A DNA stretch of 64,000 bases from Clostridium_S neuense (GTDB lineage Bacteria; Bacillota; Clostridia; Clostridiales; Clostridiaceae): positions 1 to 64,000 of the forward strand of contig NZ_JBJIAA010000022.1 in NCBI RefSeq assembly GCF_045310695.1. The letters run 5' to 3'. Below the pieces are notes generated by a model. The model saw only the letters and a program-made list of their open reading frames with translations, had not been told where the DNA came from and did not search any database. Numbering within the stretch: the first letter of the stretch is position 1; each line of letters begins with the position of its first letter. This document shows positions 17,284-26,060 of this stretch, one piece after another. Made by a program: the position numbers and the translations under genes.

Positions 17284-18771
17284 CTATATACTTTTTTCTG
17301 CATTTTCAAAGTCGCATTCCATTAGAGAAACTATCTTTGTATTATGCATTTTCTTGTACACAAAATAAAAACATAAAAACAAAGGAATACTTCCATAGTT
17401 GGTTATAAAGTCAAAAAAGCTGAAGGTTTTAGCTTGAAATATCCATATATTAGAACCAAATAAGACCACAGTGCAAAGTATCATTGCAAGTATAGGACCA
17501 AAAGGATACCACAAGGCTTTATACTTTAAAGCTTCAAGTTTCCTGCCTTGAGCAACATAAGCTTTTCTGAATCTATAATGACAAATCGCTATTCCAAGCC
17601 ATGTTATAAAGGTTGTTATTCCCGATAAGTTGTAAAGAATAGAATATATCTTACCGTCTCCTATAAGCGATGCAAAAAAAGCTGTTGATGCAATAACTGA
17701 TGTAAAAATAAGTGCATTTATAGGAACCCCTCTTTTGTTTATCTTTCCAAGCATTTTAGGGGCTTTTCCCTGTTTAGCCATAGCATACAACATACGAGAG
17801 CCTGCGTAAAGTCCTGAATTACCACAAGAAAGAACAGAGGTTAATATAACTGCATTCATTATTGAAGCTGCAGCAGCAATACCAGATCTTTTAAATACAA
17901 TAGTAAACGGACTGTATGCTACTTCTGATACCCCATTTTTAAGTAAATTAGGATTAGTAAAAGGGATAATAAAACCAATAACAATAATTGCACCAATATA
18001 AAAAATAAGTATTCTCCAAAAAACTGAATTTATTGCTTTTGGCACATCTTTTTCTGGATTTTCGGATTCACCGGCAGCTAGTCCAACTACTTCTGTACCA
18101 GCAAAGGAAAAACCTGCTGTTAAAAAGCTCATTAATATTGCAACTCCGCCACCTACAAAGGGTGCAGAATTGCCTTTTCCGTCCTTAAGTACCCAATTGC
18201 TAAAGCCTACCGAATGTCCTCCCATAATTCCAAATATCATAAGCACACCAACAATAAGAAAGATAATAATTGTTACGACCTTTATGCTTGCAAACCAATA
18301 TTCTCCTTCACCATATGCTTTTGCAGATAATAAATTCAAACCAAATAAAATAGCTAAAAATCCTACACTCCAAATGGTTGTTCCCGTATTAGGTAACCAA
18401 AACTTAACAACAAATCCAGCTGCAACTAACTCTGCTGCAACAGTAATTGCCCAGTTAAACCAATAATTCCATCCTAGTGCAAAGCCTAATGCTGGATCAA
18501 CAAATTTTGATGCATAAGTTTCAAAAGAACCGGAGCTTGGTATCATTGTTGCCATTTCTCCAAGGGAGGTCATTAAAAAATATACAAGAATACCCATAAT
18601 GGCGTATGCCGCAATTGCTCCACCTGGTCCGGCAGCGCTAATTGTGTTACCACTAGTAAAAAATAGTCCTGTTCCAATTGAACCTCCTATAGCAATCATA
18701 TTCATATGTCTTGTTTTTAAATTTCTTTGTAATTCCCCTACTTGCTCTTTTTTATCTAACTTCCCCATCAT
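17284..18771 (-). CDS. lysP: LysP-like amino acid permease (APC superfamily)
   Basis: A 495-residue, 12-helix transporter. The first helix carries the APC substrate-binding GGSIGTGLF, and YFLMTSLGEMATMIP plus GFALGWNYWFNWAITVA strongly recall the lysine permease LysP. E. coli LysP is of almost the same length. Lysine is the likely substrate by family similarity, but other cationic or neutral amino acids are possible. The ATG at 18769-18771 is spaced to AGAGGTGG, and an upstream in-frame GTG overlaps it. A promoter is visible at 18927-18955. A decayed fragment of a second copy lies at 20071. Confidence 0.8.
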   Translation of the reverse strand: MMGKLDKKEQVGELQRNLKTRHMNMIAIGGSIGTGLFFTSGNTISAAGPGGAIAAYAIMGILVYFLMTSLGEMATMIPSSGSFETYASKFVDPALGFALGWNYWFNWAITVAAELVAAGFVVKFWLPNTGTTIWSVGFLAILFGLNLLSAKAYGEGEYWFASIKVVTIIIFLIVGVLMIFGIMGGHSVGFSNWVLKDGKGNSAPFVGGGVAILMSFLTAGFSFAGTEVVGLAAGESENPEKDVPKAINSVFWRILIFYIGAIIVIGFIIPFTNPNLLKNGVSEVAYSPFTIVFKRSGIAAAASIMNAVILTSVLSCGNSGLYAGSRMLYAMAKQGKAPKMLGKINKRGVPINALIFTSVIASTAFFASLIGDGKIYSILYNLSGITTFITWLGIAICHYRFRKAYVAQGRKLEALKYKALWYPFGPILAMILCTVVLFGSNIWIFQAKTFSFFDFITNYGSIPLFLCFYFVYKKMHNTKIVSLMECDFENAEKSI

Positions 18772-18926
18772 TAAAATTGCCACCTCTTCTGCTCAAGTAT
18801 ATTAAAAAATCAATTCTTTAGCGGCTACGCTAAGATTATATTTTCTTAATTTTCATATCCTATATGCTAGCAAAGCGTTTTACTATATTAACTCGTTAAA
18901 GTGTTACAGCAATAAGATACCAAAGT

Positions 18927-18955
18927 ATTATACCATAAATAATGCAAAATTTCAC
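18927..18955 (-). promoter_or_regulatory. Promoter for the permease gene
   Basis: On the minus strand GTGAAA and TATAAT are separated by 17 bp, with an extended -10 TGG. The ~155-bp leader to the start codon shows no lysine-riboswitch motifs. Confidence 0.5.
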
Positions 18956-19026
18956 TTTCTATTTCAACAACTTTTAATATATTTAAGTATATTCAATTTT
19001 TTAATCAAATAGAAATTACTTTGTAC

Positions 19027-19062
19027 TAAAAAAACAGACCAGTAATAAATTACAAGTCTGTT
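19027..19062 (-). terminator. Terminator after the alpha/beta hydrolase
   Basis: On the minus strand AACAGAC pairs with GTCTGTT across a 16-nt loop, followed by a run of seven T. Confidence 0.8.
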
Positions 19063-19081
19063 ATATATTACAAAGCAATTC

Positions 19082-19951
19082 TTACAGATTTTTAAGAATA
19101 AATTTATTTATTACATCCAAAACCTCTCTGCTCCAGAATGACCCTTCATGTGGTGCTCCATCAACACATACAAGAGTTGCATCATAACCCGCATCAGATA
19201 ATTTGTGAAACATTAATTCGCTTTGAGAAAATTCAACATCAGTATCCTTATTTCCATGAAGAATAAGAAATGGAGGATATTCCTTTCCCTCTTCTATGTG
19301 ATTTACCGGATTAATGTCCATGAGTCTTTCAATATTTTCTTTTGTGTCTTCTCCTCTAAGGCTTTCAAAAATTTTCTTAGACTCATCATCCATATATTCT
19401 AAATTTTTTAACACACTAGTAAAATCAGCAGGTCCAAAGCAGTCAACTACCATTTTAACGCTATCTGAATACTCCGCATATTCTTCTGTTTTATAACGAT
19501 CCTCATTCCCTGTCAAGCCTACAAGTAATGCAGTATTGCCGCCAGATGAAGTTCCCCATATTCCAACTCTTTCTGGATCTATTAGGTAATCCGATGCATG
19601 TTTCCTTAAAAATCTGATACCCGTCTTAATATCCTGTAAAAATGCAGGGAATGGATGGCCTTCCACACTATTTCTATGTGTTAAAGTAGCTACCACATAG
19701 CCTTCCCTTGCAAACTGAGCCAATTGAGGTATTTCATAATAAACATCTGGAAATTTCCACGCACTTCCCTGTACAAAAACAATCAGTGGATATTTAGGTT
19801 TTTCTTTTGCAGTATCATCTGACCATGGTCTAAAAATCTGCATTTTTAATTCAACTCCATGTGCATTAGAATACACTACATCTGGAACCATAAGTGCCAT
19901 ACCTTCCAGCGATGGATTGCTTTTAATTGTTATAATCTTTTTATATTCCAT
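19082..19951 (-). CDS. Alpha/beta hydrolase, esterase/lipase-like
   Basis: A 289-residue cytoplasmic hydrolase of the BD-FAE/DAP-like group. It has the nucleophile motif GTSSGG (Ser near 137), the acid in HGNKDTDVEFS and the His in GAPHEGSFWS. The oxyanion-side PLIVFVQGSAWKFPD replaces the usual HGG. No signal peptide is seen. The family cleaves carboxyl esters, and the substrate is unknown. RBS AAGGAGGGG. It is monocistronic with its own terminator. Confidence 0.8.
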   Translation of the reverse strand: MEYKKIITIKSNPSLEGMALMVPDVVYSNAHGVELKMQIFRPWSDDTAKEKPKYPLIVFVQGSAWKFPDVYYEIPQLAQFAREGYVVATLTHRNSVEGHPFPAFLQDIKTGIRFLRKHASDYLIDPERVGIWGTSSGGNTALLVGLTGNEDRYKTEEYAEYSDSVKMVVDCFGPADFTSVLKNLEYMDDESKKIFESLRGEDTKENIERLMDINPVNHIEEGKEYPPFLILHGNKDTDVEFSQSELMFHKLSDAGYDATLVCVDGAPHEGSFWSREVLDVINKFILKNL

Positions 19952-20070
19952 ATTAATCCCCTCCTTTTAAGTCCGCCTACCTTATTTTACATTTTAATAT
20001 TCTCCCAGGTAAGAAATATAATACCTCTTCTTTTATTAACATACAAGCTTTTTTAATTGTAATGAAAGAA

Positions 20071-20166
20071 AATAACTAAAAATACTGCACTCCAAATTGT
20101 TGTTCCAACATTAGGTAATCATAACTCAACAACAAATCTATATACATAAGTTTCAAATGATCCAGA
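20071..20166 (-). pseudogene. Remnant of a second LysP-like permease gene
   Basis: 20071-20139 matches the permease gene at ~18347-18417 (CACTCCAAAT-GTTGTTCC, TTAGGTAA, ACAACAAATC). 20140-20166 then matches ~18510-18535 (GCATAAGTTTCAAA), with ~95 bp deleted in between. It is short, non-coding and degenerate, ending next to the AraC gene stop. Confidence 0.65.
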
Positions 20167-20172
20167 ATTTTA

Positions 20173-21027
20173 TTATTGGCACTTTCCAAACTCTCGTGAA
20201 CTATTTCGAAATTCAGTTGGAGTCATACCTCTTTTAGCTGTAAATTGTTTAATAAAATATGTATCATATTCAAAGCCAACAGCATATGCAATTTCATTTA
20301 AACTCATACCTGTATGTGTTAAAAGACTCTCTGCAACTTTTAAACGATATGACAATAAGTATCCCATTGCTGTACATCCATACAAGCTCTGGAATAATTT
20401 ATTTAGGGACACGCGATTCAAGTGAGCACATCTTGTTAAATCTTCTAAACTTATTTTATCAGAATAATTTGTATGTATATATTCCAAAACCAAATTAACA
20501 GGTGTTTCTTCATTATGAATACTTAGCTCTTCAAGTAACCCTAATATTTGTATCAAATACTTTTTTATTCTACACACCCAAAGAGAATCACTCTGCTCAT
20601 ATACTTCTGTTCCCATAACAAAGAACCACTCATATAATTTTGGATAAACCTTCTCATTTACAGTATACACATTAGTATGAATATTATCTTTTTTAAAAAG
20701 TGAAAGACCCATTTCTATTTTCAAACTGGTTGACAGATACCCCTGTGCTTCAGAAAAATGAGCGGTATTAAAAAAATCAAGGTGAAAAGAAAATGATTGT
20801 GCAGATACATTGTGTTTTTCAAAAACTTGCAGCTTATCCTCCATAGATAAACAAAGAATACTTGGAGCCACAACCTTTCTTTGCTGATCATTCAAGCTTA
20901 AATTTATACTTCCACTTGTAATAAAGGTTATAGTAAAACGTTCATTATAAGGCAAATTTACAAAACCTTCATTTGCAACAAATTCAATATATACCTTCCT
21001 GTTCTTGTGGCGATCCATTTGTGGCAT
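20173..21027 (-). CDS. AraC family transcriptional regulator
   Basis: A 284-residue regulator. The N-terminal ~170 residues form a cupin-like sensor with no recognised ligand motif. The C-terminal double HTH (~185-280) has INLEDLTRCAHLNRVSLNKLF-type first helix pair and LNEIAYAVGFEYDTYFIKQF, ending in the MTPTEFRN signature. The start at 21025-21027 follows GGAGGG by 6 nt, so the 14-residue upstream extension was rejected. It is divergent from the epoxide hydrolase gene with ~145 bp between, so it may control that gene. Confidence 0.85.
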   Translation of the reverse strand: MPQMDRHKNRKVYIEFVANEGFVNLPYNERFTITFITSGSINLSLNDQQRKVVAPSILCLSMEDKLQVFEKHNVSAQSFSFHLDFFNTAHFSEAQGYLSTSLKIEMGLSLFKKDNIHTNVYTVNEKVYPKLYEWFFVMGTEVYEQSDSLWVCRIKKYLIQILGLLEELSIHNEETPVNLVLEYIHTNYSDKISLEDLTRCAHLNRVSLNKLFQSLYGCTAMGYLLSYRLKVAESLLTHTGMSLNEIAYAVGFEYDTYFIKQFTAKRGMTPTEFRNSSREFGKCQ

Positions 21028-21173
21028 AAAAAGCCCTCCATTAACAAATAGTATAGTTAAAAGCTTCATTTATAACATTGTATCATAATTTATTAATGCT
21101 AAACTATTATCTATAACTGAACAAAAGTTATGCTCAATATATTTCCCATAATTTATACGAAAGGAGAATCATT

Positions 21174-22340
21174 ATGTGCATTGAACGCTTCCATATTAAA
21201 GTTTCTGATGAAATACTTGATGATTTAAAATACAAGCTGGAGCATGTTCGCTGGCCTGATGAATTAGAAGGCTTAGGCTTTGAAAGAGGAACTGAAATAA
21301 ACTATTTGAAGTCCCTCATTTCTTATTGGAAAGAAAAATTCGATTGGCGCTCACAAGAGAAAGAGTTAAACCGTTTTTCTCAATTCCGCTGCAATGTTGA
21401 CGGAATAGATATTCACTTCATACACGAGCGAGGTAAGGGGCCTAATCCTATACCGATTATACTTACTCATGGATGGCCTGACAGTTACATACGCTACCAA
21501 AAGATTATTCCTCTTCTTACTGATCCCGCTAATCACAGAGGCAAGCCTGAAGATTCTTTTGATGTAATTGTCCCTTCATTGCCCGGATTCGGCTTTTCCA
21601 GCAGCCCTAAATATAGTGGCGTCAACAACTACCGCATTTCTGAAATTTGGGCAAAACTAATGACTGAAAAACTTGGCTATAATAAATTTGCTGCTGCGGG
21701 CGGTGATGTTGGTTCCGGTGTTACAAGATATCTGGCACTAAAGCACCCAGAACTTTTAATTGGAATTCACCTAACAGATATTGGTATTATAAGAGAGCTC
21801 ATGACTTCACAGGACAATACAAAACTTTCAGAAGACGAATTACAATACAAAAAAAGTGCCATTGAATGGGTTTCCAATGAAGGAGGTTATATGTCTATTC
21901 AATCCTCAAAACCACAAACTCTTGCATATGGACTTTCAGACTCACCAGTAGGTTTGGCTGCTTGGATTATTGAAAAGTTTTATGCATGGAGCGATTGTAA
22001 TGGTGAGCTGCAGCAAAAGTTTAGCAGGGATGAATTGCTTACTAATATAATGATTTATTGGGTTACAAATACAATAGGATCATCAGCGCGTATATATTAT
22101 GAAAACATGCATTCTTTGCCACCAATGGGACATATAGAAGTACCTACAGGTATGGCTCTTTTCCCTGCTGATATATTGTTGCCACCCAAGGAATGGGCTG
22201 AACGTAATCTTAATATAAAGCGCTTTACTACAATGCCTAGGGGTGGACATTTTACTGCCATGGAAGAACCTGAACTTCTAGCAGAAGAAATCCGTACATT
22301 CTTCAGACCCTATAGAACTAGAACAAAAAGCAATATTTAA
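21174..22340 (+). CDS. Epoxide hydrolase (alpha/beta fold)
   Basis: A 388-residue hydrolase with an N-terminal EHN domain (~3-110: FHIKVSDEILDDLKYKLEHV). It has the oxyanion motif HGWPDS near 99, the nucleophile Asp in AGGDVGSGV near 178, and the catalytic His in RGGHFTAMEEP near 358. These fit microsomal-type epoxide hydrolases, which add water to epoxides. No signal peptide is present. RBS AAAGGAG. It stands alone, divergent from an AraC gene and ended by a strong terminator. Confidence 0.85.
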   Translation: MCIERFHIKVSDEILDDLKYKLEHVRWPDELEGLGFERGTEINYLKSLISYWKEKFDWRSQEKELNRFSQFRCNVDGIDIHFIHERGKGPNPIPIILTHGWPDSYIRYQKIIPLLTDPANHRGKPEDSFDVIVPSLPGFGFSSSPKYSGVNNYRISEIWAKLMTEKLGYNKFAAAGGDVGSGVTRYLALKHPELLIGIHLTDIGIIRELMTSQDNTKLSEDELQYKKSAIEWVSNEGGYMSIQSSKPQTLAYGLSDSPVGLAAWIIEKFYAWSDCNGELQQKFSRDELLTNIMIYWVTNTIGSSARIYYENMHSLPPMGHIEVPTGMALFPADILLPPKEWAERNLNIKRFTTMPRGGHFTAMEEPELLAEEIRTFFRPYRTRTKSNI

Positions 22341-22364
22341 CCTTCTTTTGATAAACTAATATAT

Positions 22365-22420
22365 TTGTGGATTTCATTAGTGAAAATGAGGCATAACCTT
22401 TGAAATCCACAATTTTTGTT
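22365..22420 (+). terminator. Terminator after the epoxide hydrolase
   Basis: TTGTGGATTTCA (22365-22376) pairs with TGAAATCCACAA (22401-22412), followed by TTTTTGTTTT. Confidence 0.8.
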
Positions 22421-22514
22421 TTACTTTTCAAGGCTTTACCAACATTTATAATTGTATATTGCATACCTTATGACGAACTAATTCGCTCTTTAATGACTAG
22501 TTCCCTTTCAAAAT

Positions 22515-23081
22515 TTATACCCAGATTGAACCACGAAATCCCCTTACACCATAGTAAGATTCGGCACCACTATGATACACAAAAACATTGCCATAGCGAA
22601 AATCTGCAAAGATGGCACCTCCAAGTTTTCTAATCTCAGAAGGTGTTTTAAGCCAGCTGGATGTTTTCATATCAAAACTTCCAAGTTTTTGAAGCTCCCT
22701 GTATTGTTCTTCTGTTAAAAGCTCAATTCCCATAGCAGCCGCCATATGAGCAGCACTATTTTTCGGCTTATTTGCTTTCCTTGACTCCAGCGCTTCATTG
22801 TCGTAACAAACACTTCTGCGGCCTTTAGGACTTTCCGTTGAACAATCATAAAAAACGTACTCACCTGTCGTTTCGTCATAACCCACAACATCTGGCTCAC
22901 CACCAGTTACTTCCATTTCATTAAGGGACCACAGCTTTTCAGTGTTAGCTTCCAGCCTTGCTTTTACTTTATCCCATTCAAGACCTTTATGGCGGATTAT
23001 GTTTTTCTCAAAACGGGCTTGCAATGTTTTGAGTAATACTTCACGTTTTTCTAGTGATAGCTCTCTTTTTTCATTTTCCAT
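22515..23081 (-). CDS. DUF4256 family protein
   Basis: A 188-residue cytoplasmic protein covering the whole DUF4256 length. It has the family features LKTLQARFEKN, GGEPDVVGYD, YDCSTESPKGRRS and the ending YYGVRGFRGS. The function is unknown. RBS AAGGAGAG. It is followed at ~100 bp upstream by the zinc-ribbon gene on the same strand. Confidence 0.8.
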   Translation of the reverse strand: MENEKRELSLEKREVLLKTLQARFEKNIIRHKGLEWDKVKARLEANTEKLWSLNEMEVTGGEPDVVGYDETTGEYVFYDCSTESPKGRRSVCYDNEALESRKANKPKNSAAHMAAAMGIELLTEEQYRELQKLGSFDMKTSSWLKTPSEIRKLGGAIFADFRYGNVFVYHSGAESYYGVRGFRGSIWV

Positions 23082-23178
23082 AATTAACTCTCCTTATAAA
23101 ATAATTCGAATAAAGGTTTCAAAGGAGTATCCTCACATACCATCGTCCATTAAATTTGTATATTAAGGTTTACGTAAA

Positions 23179-23442
23179 TTATGCTTTTTTCCACCGCTTA
23201 AGAGTTGGTAGTAACGCTGTCATTTCTTTTCTTGCTTCTTCTTCGCCTATTGCTTTTCCCAAAACAGGCACAATTAGCTCAATCATTTCTTCCATAGATA
23301 TATTGGGGTCAATAAACTTTCCTTCTTTATAGCAATTTGTGCAATAAATGCTTTTACTTCCATCTGGCTCTGTTGCTATGAAATGTGCATGTTCTTTATT
23401 AAACGGTAAACCACAACTTTGACACATTGTTACTTCCGCCAT
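23179..23442 (-). CDS. Zinc-ribbon domain protein
   Basis: An 87-residue protein. Its N-terminal treble-clef/zinc ribbon has CQSCGLPF and YCTNCYKEG (C-x2-C ... C-x2-C, residues ~6-40), typical of the 'putative zinc ribbon' family. A helical tail ends in TLKRWKKA. The ATG at 23442 follows AAAGGAG, and the longer frame starts at a GTG inside that site. A role in DNA or protein binding is likely but untested. Confidence 0.75.
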   Translation of the reverse strand: MAEVTMCQSCGLPFNKEHAHFIATEPDGSKSIYCTNCYKEGKFIDPNISMEEMIELIVPVLGKAIGEEEARKEMTALLPTLKRWKKA

Positions 23443-23589
23443 TTTTATCACTCCTTTAGTATAGTATATATATGTAGTGCAGCATTTTCAACATTATTCA
23501 TCGATCTACATTATATTTAACATTTACTAAAAATTTAAACAAGCAACCCTTAAATATAGATAAACAACATGAAAGATTTAAATTCACAA

Positions 23590-23690
23590 TACCAAATTTA
23601 TGCTATTAAATTATGGTTTGACTTAGAGCACAACTGACAGAGTACAGAGCACAGTGAGGGTGGAGAAGAAATCATCCTTATTTGGTTATA
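23590..23690. repeat. Degenerate R1-like remnant
   Basis: AATACCAAATTTAT and the downstream AGAGTACAGAGCACAG...GAGAAGAAATCATCC share words with the left flank, arms and inner part (AGAGAAAAATCATCC) of repeat R1. It reads as an internally deleted, decayed copy. It fills most of the gap 23443-23790. Confidence 0.35.
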
Positions 23691-23710
23691 CACTTCCCAG
23701 ATAAAACAGC

Positions 23711-23763
23711 ATAAAAAAAAGAATAACACTAACCTGTTATAGTCAATGCTATCTTAATGTTAT
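23711..23763 (-). terminator. Terminator after the zinc-ribbon/OB protein
   Basis: On the minus strand ATAACATTAA pairs with TTAGTGTTAT around a ~21-nt loop and is followed by a run of eight T. Confidence 0.65.
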
Positions 23764-23790
23764 AATTTATATTTTGTTTTTAAGCTATAA

Positions 23791-24345
23791 CTACTTTAAT
23801 ACGCAGTTATTAACTCCAACATTCATTGACTTTCCATCAACAACTCCTTGTATTGTAACAGTATCGCCTTTTTTCAAGTTTGATATTTTATCAATTTCTC
23901 CCTTTTCTTTAAAGAAACATTGAACATTTGTTACTGCAAAATCTTTTCCTGATGAAAGTACAATAAAAGTTTGTCCAGCAATAACACCAATATCATTTAT
24001 TGTACCACTTGTTAAAACTGTTTTACCTTTATAATTCTTATCTGCATTTACTTCATTGTCCTCATAGGCTTTAGCTAAATCAACAGCTGAAACAGTGATT
24101 GCTTCTACCTTTTTTTTCTCAGTTTTCTTCGTATCAGTAGTATTCGTAGATGTTGTAGCATTTTTATTTCCGCCCATTGCCGAACCAATACCGCCTAATA
24201 TTACAAGTGCTAATATTACAGTTATTATTTTGTGTTTCATAAAGAAATTTCTTTGGTCTTTACCACAATGAGGGCATTTCTTTACACCTTTTGCAATTTC
24301 TTTGCCACATGCTTTACATGAAGTTAAACTTTTGTTTTCACTCAT
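23791..24345 (-). CDS. Zinc-ribbon membrane protein with tRNA_anti-like OB fold
   Basis: A 184-residue protein. An N-terminal zinc ribbon (CKACGKEIAKGVKKCPHCGK, ~9-28) is followed by one helix (~35-57: IITVILALVILGGIGSAMGG), a Thr/Lys linker and a C-terminal OB domain (~88-184) of the tRNA_anti-like type. That domain includes YEDNEVNADKNYKGKTVLTS and GQTFIVLSS. The OB domain would face the outside if the ribbon is cytoplasmic. Function is unknown. ATG at 24345 follows GGAGAACAA. Confidence 0.75.
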   Translation of the reverse strand: MSENKSLTSCKACGKEIAKGVKKCPHCGKDQRNFFMKHKIITVILALVILGGIGSAMGGNKNATTSTNTTDTKKTEKKKVEAITVSAVDLAKAYEDNEVNADKNYKGKTVLTSGTINDIGVIAGQTFIVLSSGKDFAVTNVQCFFKEKGEIDKISNLKKGDTVTIQGVVDGKSMNVGVNNCVLK

Positions 24346-24443
24346 TTGTTCTCCATCCACCCTTTACAATATAATATGACAAGGGGTATTATACTATTTT
24401 TTTGTGAACATTTATAGAAAGGATTAATGGGACTATAAGAAAA

Positions 24444-24557
24444 CTTATCCTCAACATTAAATAAATAGCTTCTAATCTGCCTAGCTACATCATTTTGCAT
24501 TATTATTCCTAGACGGAGATGCTTCTTCTTGCTCATAAGGTTGCACCTCTTCCCCAA
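24444..24557 (-). pseudogene. Possible fragment of an antirepressor-like gene
   Basis: A short stretch reads KKHLRLGIIMQNDVARQIR, then SYLFNVEDK. This resembles the ARQVRSYLLNVEE segment common in phage/plasmid antirepressor-type proteins. Upstream and downstream parts are not protein-like. It overlaps the leader of the zinc-ribbon/OB gene. Confidence 0.25.
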
Positions 24558-24888
24558 CTCCGTAGGATTTAAGTTCTGAGTAAGGGGAGGTGTTGGTTAA
24601 GTGCTAGGTTCAACAGTAGTTTTATACGTTATGTACAAATGGATCGATAACAGCTAATTAAGGATTCAATTGGTTCAGCAATGTTAGGTAAACCTGAGTA
24701 TAAGGGCATCAGTACAGTTAAAGTAATTGACGGAACTAGATAACCATTGTATAGGAGATTATAAGCATGCTAGTATATTTCTATCCCCTATTGGTACAGA
24801 GAATTAAACAAGAATCCTAGGGTGAAGAATAATGTTGATTTTACAACATAAATAAAACTTGCAATGCCGCGAATTAAATATTTATGGA
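24558..24888. other. Gene-free stretch with possible decayed coding sequence
   Basis: On the plus strand around 24665-24742 an open frame reads DSIGSAMLGKPEYKGISTV, then KVIDGTR before a stop. It has coding-like composition but no start and no recognised family. The rest shows no ORF, repeat or clear terminator. Confidence 0.25.
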
Positions 24889-25305
24889 TTAGTCATATAT
24901 TACATTTTTTCCTTCTTCATTTAACTTTTTTAAAAATGAAAGCATATGATTTATTTCTTCATCAGAATGTCTTTCCCATGAACCTAATTCGGCTATTATT
25001 TTCAAGGGAGATTTAGACCTATATGAACGTGTCGGATTTCCAGGGAATTTTTTGTCAGTTAAGTTCGGGTCATTTTCAAATTCACCTAATGGTTCTACAA
25101 TATAAATTCTTTCTTTTGATTTAGATGTCGCTAATTCAGCACCCCATTTAGCCGCATTTAACGTTGCAGTAAAATAAATATAGTTAGATTTTTTATTTTG
25201 GTAATTTGATAAATGTTGTGGTTCTAATAAATCTCCAAGTTTTAGTTCTGCTTTAGTACCATGAAAAAAAGGACCACTATCTAAAACATCTTTTTTGTCA
25301 TTCAT
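24889..25305 (-). CDS. arr: Rifampin ADP-ribosyltransferase (Arr)
   Basis: A 138-residue cytoplasmic enzyme that inactivates rifamycins by ADP-ribosylation with NAD+. It matches the Arr family over its full length: FFHGTKAELKLGDLLEP (first catalytic His in the HGT motif), YIYFTATLNAAKWGAELA, RIYIVEPLGEFENDPNLTDK and FPGNPTRSYRSKSPLKI. No transposon or integron signals flank it. It is monocistronic, RBS AAAGGAG. Chromosomal arr genes are common in soil bacteria and need not signify recent transfer. Confidence 0.9.
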   Translation of the reverse strand: MNDKKDVLDSGPFFHGTKAELKLGDLLEPQHLSNYQNKKSNYIYFTATLNAAKWGAELATSKSKERIYIVEPLGEFENDPNLTDKKFPGNPTRSYRSKSPLKIIAELGSWERHSDEEINHMLSFLKKLNEEGKNVIYD

Positions 25306-25582
25306 GCTGATACACTCCTTTTATATTTATGCATAACACTATAGAATTAAAAAAATTGATGAACAGCATTTTTTATAGGTTTTCTATAGTAAATTTCAGG
25401 GGAATTAACTCGATCATAACAAACAATTCTTCATAAAGTGATATCTGTTCCTATGATACACACAATAAGCACAAATTATAAGCCTGTTATTTAAAAATTT
25501 CATATGCTATAATTAAAATGGGAGATTAATTTATTTCTCAAGTAATTAAGAAATTATATATTAGGATGATAATTTTTTATAC
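25306..25582. other. Intergenic stretch
   Basis: Apart from the arr ribosome site at its left edge, no gene, repeat or clear dyad was found. It should hold the arr promoter. Confidence 0.4.
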
Positions 25583-25613
25583 AAAAAGAGAGGCCTATTT
25601 GGCCTCTCTTTTT
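25583..25613 (-). terminator. Strong bidirectional terminator
   Basis: AAAAAGAGAGGCC and GGCCTCTCTTTTT form a perfect 13-bp stem with a 5-nt loop, directly after the Spo0E-like gene. Confidence 0.9.
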
Positions 25614-25614
25614 G

Positions 25615-25788
25615 CTACTTTTCTACTCTTTCACTAATTATTTCGCTGTATTCATTTAGACTAGAATCTAGTACTTTGCTTGCAGCGATAACTTCTGGAT
25701 TAAGCAGATTTTCTTTTTGTTCAATTAGTTCTGTCAACTTTTCTCTTAATCTTTGTATTTCTACTTCTATGTCCTGAATTTTCGACAT
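25615..25788 (-). CDS. Spo0E-like sporulation regulator
   Basis: A 57-residue helical-hairpin protein. It carries the Spo0E-family signature in ASKVLDSSLNEYSEII (SQxLDxxLNxY type). In Bacillus these phosphatases dephosphorylate Spo0A~P and delay sporulation; clostridial members are plentiful and mostly untested. An ideal AAAGGAGGT precedes the ATG at 25788, so the 15-residue extension was dropped. It implies a spore-forming host. Confidence 0.8.
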   Translation of the reverse strand: MSKIQDIEVEIQRLREKLTELIEQKENLLNPEVIAASKVLDSSLNEYSEIISERVEK

Positions 25789-26002
25789 TTTAAAACCTCC
25801 TTTCAAAAACATTTTAAGAAAGAAGGCAGTCATAATATATAGTAAATTGGATTTTTCATATTAATTCTGTAATATTTTGTTTAAGTTACAAATAAAAATA
25901 AGCACCAATATTTCTACCAGTGCCTATCTTTATATTTATTTTAATGTGCATAAAGCCTGCCACTTCGAGTCTTGTCTTTGTAATTGAACACCCTTTTGAG
26001 AT

Positions 26003-26032
26003 CTAAAAAGAGATACCCATTTCGAGTATCTC
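26003..26032 (-). terminator. Terminator after the Rossmann-fold gene
   Basis: On the minus strand AGAGATAC pairs with GTATCTCT around a 9-nt loop and is followed by TTTT. Confidence 0.8.
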
Positions 26033-26060
26033 TAATAGCATGCTTTTGTAGTGCAGCACA

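Noticed and set aside
18772..18926. Possible lysine riboswitch before the LysP-like gene
   Set aside because: The leader lacks the conserved L-box blocks and is too short and too AT-rich.
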